In this document: piece by piece, positions 50,793 to 60,837 of the stretch
How positions within the stretch are numbered: the stretch's first letter is position 1
Layout of the letters: each line of letters starts with the position of its first letter
Source: Thermophilibacter mediterraneus
GTDB taxonomy: Bacteria; Actinomycetota; Coriobacteriia; Coriobacteriales; Atopobiaceae
Reading direction: 5' to 3'
DNA: 64,000 nt
Assembly: GCF_900119385.1 (NCBI RefSeq)
Contig: NZ_FPKO01000007.1
Coordinates: 310,001-374,000 of the forward strand
The notes under the pieces: model-generated
What the model saw: the letters and a program-made list of their open reading frames with translations, nothing else
What the model was told of the DNA's origin: nothing
The model's database searches: none
Made by a program: the position numbers and the translations under genes

Positions 50793-51788
50793 CTACTTCT
50801 TGATCCAGGAGAACATGGAGCGGATCTTCTCGCCGGTCTTCTCGATGGGGTGGGAGTTGATGGCCTCGCGCTGCTCGAGGAGCCACTTGTGGCCGTTGTT
50901 GCAGTCGTCGACGAACTCCTGCGCGAAGCTGCCGTCCTGGATGCGGGCCAGGATGCGCTTCATGGCCTCGCGGGACTCCGCGTTGATGACCTGCGGGCCG
51001 GCGTAGTACTCGCCGTACTCGGCGGTGTTGGAGATCGAGTAGTTCATGAAGTGGATGCCGGACTCGTACATGAGGTCGACGATCATCTTCATCTCGTGAT
51101 AGACCTCGAAGTACGCGAGCTCCTCGGGGTAGCCCGCCTCGGTCAGGGTCTCGAAGCCGGCCTTGACCAGCTCGACGAGGCCGCCGCAGAGCACGGCCTG
51201 CTCGCCGAAGAGGTCCTCCTCGGTCTCCTCCTTGAAGGTGGCCTTGATGATGCCGGAGCGGGCGCCGCCGACGCCCCAGCAGTAGGAGAGGACGATGTCC
51301 CAGGCGTCGCCCGTGGCGTCCTGGTAGACGCAGGCGAGGTCGGGGACGCCGGAGCCCTCGGTGTACTGGCGGCGCACGATGTGGCCGGGGCCCTTGGGCG
51401 CGCACATGATGACGTTGACGTCCTCGGGGGCCTTGATGTAGCCGTAGTGGATGTTGAAGCCGTGCGCGAAGGCGAGGGTGTCGCCGGGCTTGAGGTGGGC
51501 GGCGACGTGCTCCTCGTAGACCTTGGGCTGGGTCTCGTCGGGGACGAGCATCATGATGACGTCGGCCTCCTCCGCGGCCTCGTCCATGCTCACGACCTTG
51601 AGGCCGGCCTCTCGGGCGGCCTGTGCGGACTTGGAGCCCTCGCGAAGGCCCACGCGGACGTCGACGCCGGAGTCCATGAGGTTGAGGGCGTGGGCGTGGC
51701 CCTGGGAGCCGTAGCCGATGATGGCGACCTTCTTGCCCTGGATGACGCTCGGGTCCACGTCCTTCTCGTAATAGATGTCAACGGCCAT
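50793..51788 (-). CDS. ilvC: Ketol-acid reductoisomerase
   Basis: 331 residues. The Rossmann fingerprint [13 protein letters not shown] (about 25-37), APKGPGH, and the C-terminal knotted domain with [30 protein letters not shown] and NTAEYGEY are standard class I IlvC. It converts acetolactate or acetohydroxybutyrate to the dihydroxy acids in Val/Leu/Ile synthesis. It lies downstream of ilvN with a hairpin and about 115 bases between. Confidence 0.97.
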   Translation of the reverse strand: MAVDIYYEKDVDPSVIQGKKVAIIGYGSQGHAHALNLMDSGVDVRVGLREGSKSAQAAREAGLKVVSMDEAAEEADVIMMLVPDETQPKVYEEHVAAHLKPGDTLAFAHGFNIHYGYIKAPEDVNVIMCAPKGPGHIVRRQYTEGSGVPDLACVYQDATGDAWDIVLSYCWGVGGARSGIIKATFKEETEEDLFGEQAVLCGGLVELVKAGFETLTEAGYPEELAYFEVYHEMKMIVDLMYESGIHFMNYSISNTAEYGEYYAGPQVINAESREAMKRILARIQDGSFAQEFVDDCNNGHKWLLEQREAINSHPIEKTGEKIRSMFSWIKK

Positions 51789-51873
51789 GTTCTTCTCCTT
51801 TGTCTTGCCGTTTGCACGCTATGCGTCACCGCCGCGCGTTGCGGCGGGTGGTGCCGGATGATGCGAGGGGACC

Positions 51874-51900
51874 GTGCAAAGGTGCCTGTCCCCTTTGCAC
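51874..51900. repeat. Stop-adjacent palindromic hairpin (GGGGACAGGCACC core)
   Basis: GTGCAAAGGTGCCTGTCCCC then TTTGCAC is a 27-base near-palindrome four bases after the ilvN stop (minus strand). Read on the minus strand its core is GGGGACAGGCACC. Confidence 0.8.
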
Positions 51901-51904
51901 GTAC

Positions 51905-52387
51905 TCACTGGGATCCGCGGGCCATGGCGATCTTTCCGGTGCGCGTGAGCTGCTTGATGCCATAGCCGCGGAAGAGGTCCTCCATCGCGTCGAGCTTGCT
52001 CGCCGTGCCGGTGGCCTCGATCGTGAGCGTGTTCTTGCCGACGTCGACGACCTTGGCGCGGAAGACGTTGGCGATCTCGATGACCTCGTGGCGGCGCTCC
52101 GGGGACGCCTGGACCTTGAAGAGCACGAGCTCGCGCTCGACGGCGTCCTCGTAGGTGAGGTCGGAGATCTTGTACACCGAGACGAGCTTGTGGAGCTGCT
52201 TGGTGATCTGCTCGAAGCCGACCTCGTCGGCGTCGACGATGATGGTCATGCGCGAGAGGCTCGCGTCCTCGGTGGGGGCGACGGTGAGCGACTCGATGTT
52301 GAAGCCGCGGCGGCTGATGAGGCCCGTCACGCGGGAGAGGACGCCCGACTTGTTCTCAACGAGCACGGAGAGCAGGTAGTTCATCAC
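51905..52387 (-). CDS. ilvN: Acetolactate synthase small subunit
   Basis: 160 residues: N-terminal ACT domain (YLLSVLVENKSGVLSRVTGLISRRGFNIESLTV, residues 3-38) and the C-terminal regulatory domain. It binds valine and tunes the large subunit. It overlaps ilvB by four bases. Confidence 0.96.
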   Translation of the reverse strand: MMNYLLSVLVENKSGVLSRVTGLISRRGFNIESLTVAPTEDASLSRMTIIVDADEVGFEQITKQLHKLVSVYKISDLTYEDAVERELVLFKVQASPERRHEVIEIANVFRAKVVDVGKNTLTIEATGTASKLDAMEDLFRGYGIKQLTRTGKIAMARGSQ

Positions 52388-54264
52388 TCATCAACTCCTT
52401 CGTGGGACGGCTTGACGCGCGGCCGACCGCCCTCGCCGAAGCCCTTCTCGGTGACGCGGACCCCGCCCAGGGTGACGTCGAGCGCCCCGATGATGTCGTC
52501 GATGGGGGCGCCGGGGGCGACCATGGGGTAGACCGTCTGCTCCGCGGGAATCACGACGTCGAGCAGGTAGGGCTCGTCGGAGGCGAGCATCTCGTCGAGC
52601 GCCGCGTCGACCTGGTCGGGCCGCTCGATGCGCGCGGAGCGCCAGCCGTAGGCGTCGGCGAGCTTGACGAAGTCGGGGTTGTCCGCGAGCTCGGTGAACG
52701 AGAAGCGGTCGTGGTAGAAGAGGTGCTGCCACTGGTGGACCATGCCGAGCGCGCGGTTGTCGATGATGAGCACCTTGACCGGGACCCCGTTGATCTTCGC
52801 GGTGGCCATCTCCTGGCTGTTCATCTGGAACGAGCCGTCGCCGGCGATGCAGACGACCTGCTCGTCGGGGCAGCCGATCTTGGCGCCGATGGCGGCGGGG
52901 AAGCCGAAGCCCATGGTCCCGAGGCCGCCGGACGAGATGAACGTGCGCGCGTGCTCGCGGTGGATGTTCTGCAGCGCCCACATCTGGTGCTGACCGACCT
53001 CGGTGGTGACGATGGAGGCGTGGGGATCGAGCTTGTCGGAGAGGTGCTCGAGCACGACCTCCGGGGCGATCTTGTCGGGGTAGTCCGCGAAGTCGGAGGT
53101 GTAGAACGGCCAGCGCTCGCGCCACGAGAAGACCTCGTCGCGCCACTCCTCGCACACCGGCGCGGCGCCCATCTTCTCGAGGCGCTCGTTGATGGCGGCG
53201 AGGACCACCTTGACGTCGCCCACGATGGGCACGTCGGGGTTCACGATCTTGCCGATCTCGGCGGGGTCGATGTCGATGTGGATGATCTTGGCGTGCGGGG
53301 CGAACTCGGAGACCTTGCCGGTCACGCGGTCGGAGAAGCGCGCGCCGCAGGCGACGATGAGGTCGGACTCGGTGACGGCCATGTTGGCGTACTTGGAGCC
53401 GTGCATGCCCACGGGGCCGAGGTTGAGCGGGTTGGAGCAGGGGATGGCCGCCTTGCCCATGAGGGTGGTGACCACGGGGATCTGCATGCGCTCGGCGAGC
53501 TCCACGAGCTCCGGGCAGGCGTGGGACGCCACGATGCCGCCACCGGCCATGATGAGCGGGCGCCGCGCGGCTGCGATGAGGGCCGCTGCCTGCTTGACCT
53601 GCTTGGCGTTGCCCCGGTAGGTGGGGCGGTAGCTCGGGAGGCTCACGGTGTCGGGGTAGTGGAAGACCATCTCCGAGCCGGAGAGGTCGCTCGGGATGTC
53701 GATGAGGACGGGGCCCGGGCGCCCGGTGGAGGCGATGTAGAAGGCCTCGCGGAAGGTGCGCGTGAGGTCGTCGGTGGACTGCAGCAGGAAGCTGTGCTTG
53801 ACGATCGGCATGGTGATGCCCACGATGTCGGACTCCTGGAAGGCGTCGGTCCCGATGACGCCGCGCGTGACCTGGCCCGTGATGACGACGAGGGGCACGG
53901 AGTCCATGTAGGCGGTCGCGATGCCGGTGACGGTGTTGGTCGCGCCGGGGCCGGACGTCACGAGCACGACGCCCACCTTGCCCGTGGCGCGGGCGTACCC
54001 GTCGGCCATGTGCGCGGCGCCCTGCTCGTGGCGGGCGAGGACGTGACGGATCTTCTTGGAGTCGTAGAGGGCGTCGTAGATCTTGATGGCCTGGCCGCCG
54101 GGGTAGCCGAAGATCGTGTCCACGCCCTCGGCCTCGAGGCTGGCGATGATGGCCTGCGCCCCGGTCATGGTCTTGCCCTCGTGCTCGGTCTGGCTCCCGG
54201 GGCCGAACGGCCGGCCCTCGATGGCGCGCCGGCGGCGCGCGATCTTCTCCTCCGTGGTGATCAT
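52384..54264 (-). CDS. ilvB: Acetolactate synthase large subunit
   Basis: 626 residues from the ATG at 54264, which overlaps the ilvD stop; an internal ATG at MTGAQAII (residue 33) is closer to usual family starts and has its own GAGGG. ThDP enzyme with catalytic Glu in [14 protein letters not shown].., [22 protein letters not shown]-binding middle domain and ThDP motif [16 protein letters not shown] with [11 protein letters not shown]. It makes acetolactate from pyruvate and acetohydroxybutyrate from 2-ketobutyrate. Confidence 0.96.
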   Translation of the reverse strand: MITTEEKIARRRRAIEGRPFGPGSQTEHEGKTMTGAQAIIASLEAEGVDTIFGYPGGQAIKIYDALYDSKKIRHVLARHEQGAAHMADGYARATGKVGVVLVTSGPGATNTVTGIATAYMDSVPLVVITGQVTRGVIGTDAFQESDIVGITMPIVKHSFLLQSTDDLTRTFREAFYIASTGRPGPVLIDIPSDLSGSEMVFHYPDTVSLPSYRPTYRGNAKQVKQAAALIAAARRPLIMAGGGIVASHACPELVELAERMQIPVVTTLMGKAAIPCSNPLNLGPVGMHGSKYANMAVTESDLIVACGARFSDRVTGKVSEFAPHAKIIHIDIDPAEIGKIVNPDVPIVGDVKVVLAAINERLEKMGAAPVCEEWRDEVFSWRERWPFYTSDFADYPDKIAPEVVLEHLSDKLDPHASIVTTEVGQHQMWALQNIHREHARTFISSGGLGTMGFGFPAAIGAKIGCPDEQVVCIAGDGSFQMNSQEMATAKINGVPVKVLIIDNRALGMVHQWQHLFYHDRFSFTELADNPDFVKLADAYGWRSARIERPDQVDAALDEMLASDEPYLLDVVIPAEQTVYPMVAPGAPIDDIIGALDVTLGGVRVTEKGFGEGGRPRVKPSHEGVDE

Positions 54265-55925
54265 GAGAGGTAAGCCCCCTTGTCTGCGCTCGTGACGAGC
54301 CTCGCGTAGCGGGAGAGCACGCCGGTCGTGTACTTGGGCGCGGGCGGCTGCCACGCGGCGCGGCGCCTGGCGAGCTCGTCGTCGTCGACGTCGAGCGTGA
54401 GCGTTCCTGCCTGGATGTCGATGGAGATGGTGTCGCCCTCGCGCACGAGCGCGATCGGGCCCCCCGCCGCGGCCTCCGGGGAGACGTGGCCGATGCACGG
54501 GCCCTTCGAGGCGCCGGAGAAGCGCCCGTCGGTGATGAGGGCCACGGAGCTCGCGAGGCCCATGCCGCAGATGGCGCTCGTGGGGGTGAGCATCTCGCGC
54601 ATGCCGGGCCCGCCCGCCGGACCCTCGTAGCGGATGACCACCACGTCGCCCGGGTGTATCGCCCCGCCGAAGATCGCCTCGCAGGCCTGCTCCTCGGAGT
54701 CGAAGACGCGCGCGGGGCCGCTGTGCCGCCACATCTCGGGCGCGACGGCGCTCTTCTTGACGACGCCGCAGTCCGGCGCGAGGTTGCCGCGCACGACCTT
54801 GAGGCCGCCGTCGGGGGAGTAGGCGTCGCCCACGGCGCGCACGACCTCGCCGTCGGGCTCCGGGCACGCGGCGACCCACTCGGCCATGGTGCCGTGGCAG
54901 GTCACGGCGTCGAGATCGAGGTGCCCCGTGCGGCCGAGCTCGCCGATGATGGCCGAGACGCCGCCCACGTCGTTCAGGTCCTGGATGTGCAGCGGGCCCG
55001 CCGGGGCGATGCGCACGATGTTGGGGGTCTCGGCGGAGGCGCGGTCCCAGTCATCCATCGTGACGGGGCAGCCGGCCGCCTGGGCGATGGCGGTGAGGTG
55101 CAGCATCGTGTTGGTGGAGCCGCCGAAGGCCATGTCGAGCACCATGCCGTTGTGGATGGCGGCGGGGGTGAGGATCTGGCGCGCGGTGAGGTTCTTCTCG
55201 ACGAGCTCCATGACCTTCATGCCGGCGCGCTTGGCGAGCCGGATGCGCTCGGAGTAGACCGCGGGCACGGTCCCGTTGCCGGGGAGCGCGATGCCGAGGG
55301 CCTCGGCGAGGCAGCAGATCGAGTTGGCGGTGAACATGCCCGAGCAGCTGCCGCAGGTGGGACAGGCGGTCTTCTCGAGCCACGAGCACTCCTCCTCGGT
55401 CATGGTGCCCGCGGTGACCTGCCCGACCGCGTCGAAGAGGCTGTTGAGGTCGGTCTGCTCGCCGTGGCGCCCGCGCCCGGCGAGCATGGGGCCGCCGGAG
55501 ACGAGGATGGTGGGGATGTCGAGCCTCGCGGCGGCGATGAGCATGCCGGGGACGATCTTGTCGCAGCTGGGGATAAGGACCATCGCGTCGAACTGGTGGC
55601 CCTGGACCGCGCACTCGACGCTGTCCGCGATCACCTCGCGGCTCGTGAGGCTGTAGCGCATCCCCGCGTGGTTCATGGCGATGCCGTCGCACACGCCGAT
55701 GGTGTTGACCTGGAGCGGCGTGCCGCCGGCCATGCGCACGCCCGCCTTGACGGCGTCGGCGATCTGCTGCAGGTGGATGTGGCCGGGGATGACCTCGTTT
55801 TGCGCCGAGACCACGGCGACGAGCGGGCGGTCGAGCTCCTCGTCGGTGAGGCCGTCGGCCGCAAGGAGGCTGCGGTGGGGCGCGCGGGCCAGGCCCCGCT
55901 TGATGGCATCGCTTCTCAGCTGCAC
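54261..55925 (-). CDS. ilvD: Dihydroxy-acid dehydratase
   Basis: 554 residues from a GTG at 55925 with GAGGATAAC upstream. [72 protein letters not shown] are diagnostic of IlvD/Edd, with the Fe-S cluster Cys residues in place. It is the first gene of the ilvD-ilvB-ilvN run and catalyses the dehydration to 2-keto acids. Confidence 0.96.
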   Translation of the reverse strand: MQLRSDAIKRGLARAPHRSLLAADGLTDEELDRPLVAVVSAQNEVIPGHIHLQQIADAVKAGVRMAGGTPLQVNTIGVCDGIAMNHAGMRYSLTSREVIADSVECAVQGHQFDAMVLIPSCDKIVPGMLIAAARLDIPTILVSGGPMLAGRGRHGEQTDLNSLFDAVGQVTAGTMTEEECSWLEKTACPTCGSCSGMFTANSICCLAEALGIALPGNGTVPAVYSERIRLAKRAGMKVMELVEKNLTARQILTPAAIHNGMVLDMAFGGSTNTMLHLTAIAQAAGCPVTMDDWDRASAETPNIVRIAPAGPLHIQDLNDVGGVSAIIGELGRTGHLDLDAVTCHGTMAEWVAACPEPDGEVVRAVGDAYSPDGGLKVVRGNLAPDCGVVKKSAVAPEMWRHSGPARVFDSEEQACEAIFGGAIHPGDVVVIRYEGPAGGPGMREMLTPTSAICGMGLASSVALITDGRFSGASKGPCIGHVSPEAAAGGPIALVREGDTISIDIQAGTLTLDVDDDELARRRAAWQPPAPKYTTGVLSRYARLVTSADKGAYLS

Positions 55926-56435
55926 GTTATCCTCGCTTTCCCTCGTGGGCACGCAGGTGGCGAGAAACGCGGCGGTGGGCGCTGCCCTTGACGGCGGGTG
56001 CCGGCGCGCGGTACTTCTCGGCGCGCCGGAAGGGGGGTGGCCCTTGGGAGCGCGAGGTTCACGCGAGCTGCTCGAGGGAGTGTTCGGGGCCGTCCGCCGC
56101 GGGTTCTCACGCTGCCCGCTCGCTGGGGGACGGGTGCGGCCCGTACTTGCCCTGTCGTCGCATTTGCTCAGTGCGGCCACTCTACGCGCGGCGTGTTTCC
56201 GGGGTGTGACCGCCTGTGAGCGGTCGTGTTTCCCCCGTGAGCGGTGAGACGGTGGGGCAGCTGAGCGTCTCTGCGCCTGCCGCCGCGCGCGTCCGAGCTG
56301 AAGAGAGTGCGCAAAAAATGACACAACTTTCTATATGCCCAGCTCAGAAAATCGCGCATGTTATATTTTGCGCACTATCCTCCAGGACGCGCGCGGCGGC
56401 AAGACGGGACGAGCGGCACGCGAGTGCCGGGAGGG
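55926..56435 (-). promoter_or_regulatory. ilvD upstream region with dyads
   Basis: This 510-base gap between ilvA and ilvD has AGTGCGCAAAA (56304-56314) and TTTTGCGCACT (56364-56374), an 11-base perfect inverted repeat around an AT-rich centre containing TATAAC-like sequence, and CCGGCGCGC/GCGCGCCGG (56001-56009/56021-56029) near the gene start. I looked for a T-box or a leader peptide rich in Ile/Val/Leu codons and saw neither. A 63-codon minus-strand frame at 56168-56359 has no ribosome site. Confidence 0.45.
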
Positions 56436-57656
56436 CTACAGCGACGTCTGCACCAGCGTGGGCGTGAAGCCCGCCGCCTCGAGGGCGGCCACGATGCCGT
56501 TCTTGTGCTCGGTGCCAAAGGCCTCGATCGTCACGCGCAGCTCCACGGCGGCGTTCCTGTTGGTGCTCACGAACTGGTTGTGCTCGAGCTTGATGACGTT
56601 GCCGTTCTGCTCTGCGATGACCTGGGCCACGCGCACGAGCATGCCCGGGCGGTCGGGCAGGAGCACGCTCACGGTGAAGATGCGGTCGCGCATGATGAGG
56701 CCGTGCTGTACGACCGAGCTCATCGTGATGACGTCCATGTTTCCGCCGGAGAGGATCGAGACCACGCGCTTGTTCTCGGCCGGCAGGTGCTTGAGCGCCG
56801 CCACGCTGAGAAGCCCCGAGTTCTCCACGATCATCTTGTGGCTCTCCACCATGTCGAGGAAGGCGACCACGAGCTCGTCGTCGGGCACGGTCATGACGTC
56901 GTCGAGGTTGTCGCGCAGGTAGGGGAAGACCTGGTCCCCGACCTCGAGGACCGCCGTGCCGTCGGCGATGGTGTTGGCGGAGGGCAGTCGCACGGGGTGG
57001 CCCGCCTCGAGCGCCGCGGTGAGCGAGGGGGCGCCGGCCGGCTCCACGCCCACCACCCGGATCTTGGGGTTGTGGAGCTTGGCGAAGGTGGCGACGCCGC
57101 AGGCGAGCCCGCCCCCGCCCACCGGCACGAGGATGGTGTCCACGAGCGGCAGCTCCTGGACGATCTCCATGGCGATGGTGCCCTGGCCGGTCGAGACCAC
57201 GGGGTCGTTGAACGGGTGGATGAAGGTGAGGCCGTCGCGCTCGGCGAGCTCGAGTGCGTAATCGCATGCCTCGTCGTAGACGTCCCCGTGGAGGACCACC
57301 TCGGCTCCGTAGCCCTTGGTGCGCTCGACCTTGATGAGCGGCGTGGTCGTGGGCATCACCACCACCGAGCGCGCGCCCGCCCTCGTGGCGGCAAAGGCCA
57401 CGCCCTGCGCGTGGTTGCCGGCGCTCGCGGTGATGATGCCGCGGGAGAGCTCCTCGGGCGAGAGGGTGGAGATCTTGTAGTAGGCGCCGCGAACCTTGTA
57501 GGCGCCGGTGCGCTGCATGTTCTCTGGCTTGAGCCACACGCGGTTGCCGCACTGGGCAGAGAAGGACGGGCTCTCCACGAGCTTGGTCTCCTGCGTGACC
57601 TCCCGGACCTTCTCCGAGGCCTCCTCGAACGCCTCGAGCGTGAGCATCTCTGCCAT
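56436..57656 (-). CDS. ilvA: Threonine dehydratase with ACT domain
   Basis: 406 residues from the ATG at 57656 (GGGGGGAG upstream). PLP lysine in RTGAYKVRGAYY (Lys54), SAGNHAQGVA, glycine loop VGGGGLACG, and a C-terminal ACT-like domain (SVLLPDRPGMLVRVAQVIAEQNGNVIKLEH, about 328-357). It makes 2-ketobutyrate from threonine for isoleucine synthesis. The single ACT domain resembles the shorter IlvA/TdcB-ACT type rather than the two-ACT E. coli form. Confidence 0.94.
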   Translation of the reverse strand: MAEMLTLEAFEEASEKVREVTQETKLVESPSFSAQCGNRVWLKPENMQRTGAYKVRGAYYKISTLSPEELSRGIITASAGNHAQGVAFAATRAGARSVVVMPTTTPLIKVERTKGYGAEVVLHGDVYDEACDYALELAERDGLTFIHPFNDPVVSTGQGTIAMEIVQELPLVDTILVPVGGGGLACGVATFAKLHNPKIRVVGVEPAGAPSLTAALEAGHPVRLPSANTIADGTAVLEVGDQVFPYLRDNLDDVMTVPDDELVVAFLDMVESHKMIVENSGLLSVAALKHLPAENKRVVSILSGGNMDVITMSSVVQHGLIMRDRIFTVSVLLPDRPGMLVRVAQVIAEQNGNVIKLEHNQFVSTNRNAAVELRVTIEAFGTEHKNGIVAALEAAGFTPTLVQTSL

Positions 57657-57720
57657 AGCGGCTCCCCCCTGCAAAGTAGACGGCGCGTTACGGGGCCGTC
57701 ACCACGGTTTTTCGCTTGCC

Positions 57721-57726
57721 TATAGT
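57721..57726 (+). promoter_or_regulatory. -10 element of the lone ABC ATPase gene
   Basis: TATAGT at 57721-57726 lies about 49 bases before the ATG; TCACCA about 16 bases upstream is a weak -35. Confidence 0.5.
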
Positions 57727-57774
57727 AGTCCTGCCGGGGCAGGGACGTCCCGGCGCAAGGCGAAGGGGCACCAA

Positions 57775-58620
57775 ATGGAAATCATCGAGAGGGACCCGGC
57801 GGGCGAGAAGGACCTGACGCCCGCGAGGGGAGACGCGACGCTGCTCTTCCAGATCCGTGACGCGAGCGTGGTGCGTGGCGGCAAGACCATCCTGCACGTG
57901 GGCGACTTCGAGCTCGCGGAGGGCGAGCACGTGGCCCTGCTCGGCCCCAACGGGGCGGGCAAGTCCACGTTCATCCAGCTGCTCACGCGCGAGGTCTTCC
58001 CCCTCTGGCGCGAGGAGCCCCCGGTGCGCTTCCGCGGCCAGGAGCGCCCCCGGCTCGAGGACATCAAGCGCACCCTCGGCATCGTGAGCTCCACGATGCA
58101 CGATCAGGTGAGGGTCCACCTTCCGGTCATCGACATCGTGACGGGAGGGCTCTTCGGCACGCTGGGCCTCCCGCTTCGCGGGGAGGTGAGCGCGCGAGAC
58201 CGGGCGCTCGCGACGGACGCGCTCGAGCGCCTGGGCATCGCAAGTCTCGCCCCGCGCGACGTCATGACCCTCTCCACGGGCCAGGTGCGCCGCGTGCTCG
58301 TGGCGCGCGAGCTCGTGCGCGATCCCCAGGTCCTCATCTTCGACGAGCCCTGCACGGGTCTCGACCCCGAGGGCATGTATCACGTGCGGCAGACCATGGG
58401 CACGCTCGCGGCCGAGGGGCGCTCGGTCGTGCTGGTGACCCACTATCCGGAGGACATCGTTCCGGCCATCGGGCGCGTTCTCCTCATCAAGAACGCCGAG
58501 GTCTTTGCGGACGGTCCCAAGGAGGCGCTGCTCACCAGCGAGGTCATGAGCGACCTCTTTGACGTGCCGCTCGTGGTGGGGGAGTCCTGCGGCTGGTATT
58601 CGCTCCGTGGCGCTTACTAG
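57775..58620 (+). CDS. Stand-alone ABC transporter ATP-binding protein
   Basis: 281 residues. Walker A GPNGAGKST (57-65), signature LSTGQVRRV in place of LSGGQ (about 165), Walker B VLIFDEPCTGLDPEG and switch His in VTHYPEDI. The pattern is closest to the YlmA/ModF-like ATPases that lack a neighbouring permease. It stands alone between ilvA (divergent) and tRNA-Ala. Transport or an intracellular role are both possible. Confidence 0.85.
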   Translation: MEIIERDPAGEKDLTPARGDATLLFQIRDASVVRGGKTILHVGDFELAEGEHVALLGPNGAGKSTFIQLLTREVFPLWREEPPVRFRGQERPRLEDIKRTLGIVSSTMHDQVRVHLPVIDIVTGGLFGTLGLPLRGEVSARDRALATDALERLGIASLAPRDVMTLSTGQVRRVLVARELVRDPQVLIFDEPCTGLDPEGMYHVRQTMGTLAAEGRSVVLVTHYPEDIVPAIGRVLLIKNAEVFADGPKEALLTSEVMSDLFDVPLVVGESCGWYSLRGAY

Positions 58621-58713
58621 TGTCTGTTGCCGGGGTTGTGGCGGGGATCGGCTGGCGCCTCGACCATGTTGACGTTTGGTGCCAGGCGGGCCTTTGGTGC
58701 GGTGCCGGGATTG

Positions 58714-58782
58714 TTCTCCGCGAAATTTCGGCACTTAGAAACGTTTCCATCTGGCTTGAAGTGCCGAAAATCGCGCGGAGAA
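58714..58782. repeat. Long inverted repeat between the ABC ATPase gene and tRNA-Ala
   Basis: Arms 58714-58736 and 58759-58782 pair as TTCTCCGCG with CGCGGAGAA and ATTTCGGCACTT with AAGTGCCGAAAAT, leaving a two-base internal mismatch. The loop holds GAAACGTTTC, itself a palindrome. The rest of 58621-58885 has CGAGAAGGACGGGC (58835) and no supported gene. Confidence 0.65.
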
Positions 58783-58885
58783 TGCAGATGGTTTTGGCAT
58801 GATCTCCCGTAGGGGGTCGTCCGGGAAAAGGTGGCGAGAAGGACGGGCCAAGAGGAGGGCCTGTCGAGGGCTCCCCGCGGCCACA

Positions 58886-58920
58886 CAAAAGGACCCGGAT
58901 GCGGTGAGGCATCCGGGTCC
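58886..58920 (-). terminator. Intrinsic terminator of tRNA-Ala
   Basis: GGACCCGGATGC and GCATCCGGGTCC form a 12-base stem; on the minus strand it is followed by TTTTGTG and lies just downstream of the tRNA. Confidence 0.85.
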
Positions 58921-58930
58921 TGCGTTTACC

Positions 58931-59006
58931 TGGTGGAGACGAGGGGATTCGAACCCCCGGCCTCTGCCTTGCGAAGGCAGCGCTCTCCCAGCTGAGCTAC
59001 GTCCCC
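58931..59006 (-). tRNA. tRNA-Ala (anticodon CGC)
   Basis: Minus strand, starts GGGGACG and ends with encoded CCA. D-arm GCTCAGCTGGGAGAGC, anticodon stem CTGCC/GGCAG with loop TTCGCAA (anticodon CGC), T-arm GGTTCGAATCC. 76 bases. Confidence 0.96.
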
Positions 59007-59093
59007 AGGCGCATTGCGCGTTGGTTATTATGACGGTTATCCCGCGCAGGGTCAACAAGAACTTTGAGCGAGGTTGGCGGTGGGACGAGCCCC

Positions 59094-60024
59094 TCAGCCC
59101 ATTTCGACCACCTCGACGTACATGAGAGGTACGGTAATCGAGGCGCCGAAGACAGATTCGTACGTATAGAGCCCTCCGAAAGTTCCGTACATGGTGATGA
59201 TGTCATCCTCGAGGATGCGTGACTCGCCCTCATCATAGGAATAGTAGGCCATTACGGTGTCATCCCAGATGCCGTAGCTTCCCTCAGTCACGTTGACGCG
59301 CATGGTCACTCCGCCGGTATCCTCAAGGACCTGAATGACCTCGCCCCTGAAAACGATATTCTGACCGAAGTATGAATCAGGGTTACGGGCGAGCTCTTCG
59401 TAGGGATAAGAGGTGCAGGATGCCTTGAACTGCTCCGGATCCACGGTCGTGCACGTAATGTCCAGCGTGCATGTCATGCCCTGATATGAGATGGTGAAGG
59501 TTGACGTCGTTCCCGCGACGAGTGTTCCGGGATTGTCGACGGTCCAGCCAGAAACTACGTCAGTGCTCCCATCGTCATAGGTGCCGCTAACTCTTATGCC
59601 TTCGGTTCCGGTCTCGATGGAAACGCCTGCCTCGGTATTACCTGAGTAGGTCGCGCTGATTGATACGAGGTCTGCAGGCTCCTCCTCAACGCTCTGGTCG
59701 GTCGAGGATTCTTCCTGCGCCGTGGTGGTGCTAGAGCTGGATTCTCCTGCGTCATTATTGCCGCTCACGGACCCAATCGCCGCGAGAATGAGAATAACTA
59801 CTATGACAATGAACCACGGCTTCTTATAGAAGGGTTTCTTGGGTTTCTCATCGGCCCCATTGTTCGGAGACGGAGGCTCGGGGGCCGGAATGACGGGGGA
59901 ATTCTCGTCAAGCTTGGGCCGGGCTAACGTCTCATTGGGGGGGGGTGCTCGGTGCGGGGGACCCGCAGTCGGGGCAGAAGGCGCTGTCAAACGACCTCCC
60001 ACATTTTGGGCATACGTGGGTCAC
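59094..60024 (-). pseudogene. Zinc-ribbon, single-TM, surface-domain protein interrupted at a C9 tract
   Basis: A GTG at 60024 after AAAGGAGAG opens VTHVCPKCGRSFDSAFCPDCG, a perfect zinc ribbon, but the frame stops at 59932 just after nine C residues (minus strand; 59937-59945). In the next frame the protein continues with a Pro-rich linker, a helix (PWFIVIVVILILAAIGSV), a Ser/Thr/Glu linker and a beta-rich external domain (YFGQNIVFRGEVIQVLEDTG block) to 59094. Eight C residues would join the two into about 309 residues. So this is either phase-variable, frameshifted by mutation, or a sequencing slip. The region is lower in GC than its surroundings, hinting at transfer. Confidence 0.75.
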
Positions 60025-60837
60025 GAGGCTCTCCTTTCTAAAAGCATTCTGAAAGACCGCGCTCTAAACAGTAGCTCAAATGCTGGTGGCGGGCTTGGAA
60101 GGGTCTTGAGTAGCTGGACGAACGGCGGATACCGGGAGTTGCGCGGGCGGCTGGCATCCCGGTGTTGGTTAAGGAATGCGTCGAGTTCGGGATTATTGGA
60201 ATGCCGTGCTTACGATTCAGGCCGAGTTTCAGATGTGCGTCCTTCTCGTCTGCGACACGGCGCGAACTCGGTGATTATCCTAAGCGGGAGTTGGCTTGGT
60301 CGCGAAACTAGGTGCGATGGCTAAGCGCGGTGCGCGACGTCTCGGAATTCAGAGAGATTTCTAAGCCCCACACTCTCCGGGCCCAGCATGGCAGAGATAG
60401 CGGGCGGGCCCGACGAGAAGGCCGCGAGCCACGAAGACGCCCCCTGCGGCACGAAAATGAACCCACCTCTCAAAAGGTGGGTGTCCCCATCGCGCGTTCC
60501 GGCTTCCTCATCAACGGAGGATCCCCGTACTGAACACGAGATATCGGACTCCCAAGTAACGCTTGTCGGTTCACCCAGTTAGGCCGCAGGGGGACGACAC
60601 CACCTACTATAGGGGAGCCGCGCGGAGATACCAGTCTTGACATGGTCCGCAATCTCCGCAAAATTGATTGTATACGTGTATGTACGTGCGGTTTTTGTGC
60701 TGCGTCGACGGGGCCGCCCGCTCGCCGTGCCCGTCGGTGCCCGGATTTTGCGTGCGCCCGCCCCGCCCTCTTGCGCTTTCGGCTATCATGACTCGTCGTA
60801 AACGGCGGGGAGCGTGCGGAGACCGAAGGGGGACGAG
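60025..60837. other. 813-base gap without a supported gene
   Basis: It has a small stem CCCACCT/AGGTGGG (60462-60481), CGAGAAGG-type motifs at about 60239 and 60412, and GCGGAGAT/ATCTCCGC (60622-60629/60652-60659), an exact dyad that encloses TTGACA (60637-60642). AAAATT 17 bases after TTGACA is a weak -10. TATAGG occurs at about 60607. Composition drops in GC here. No open frame has a ribosome site and plausible protein content. Confidence 0.5.

Noticed and set aside
56168-56359. 63-codon minus-strand frame as an ilv leader peptide
   Set aside because: No ribosome site, no run of Ile, Val or Leu codons, and it crosses the dyad arm.
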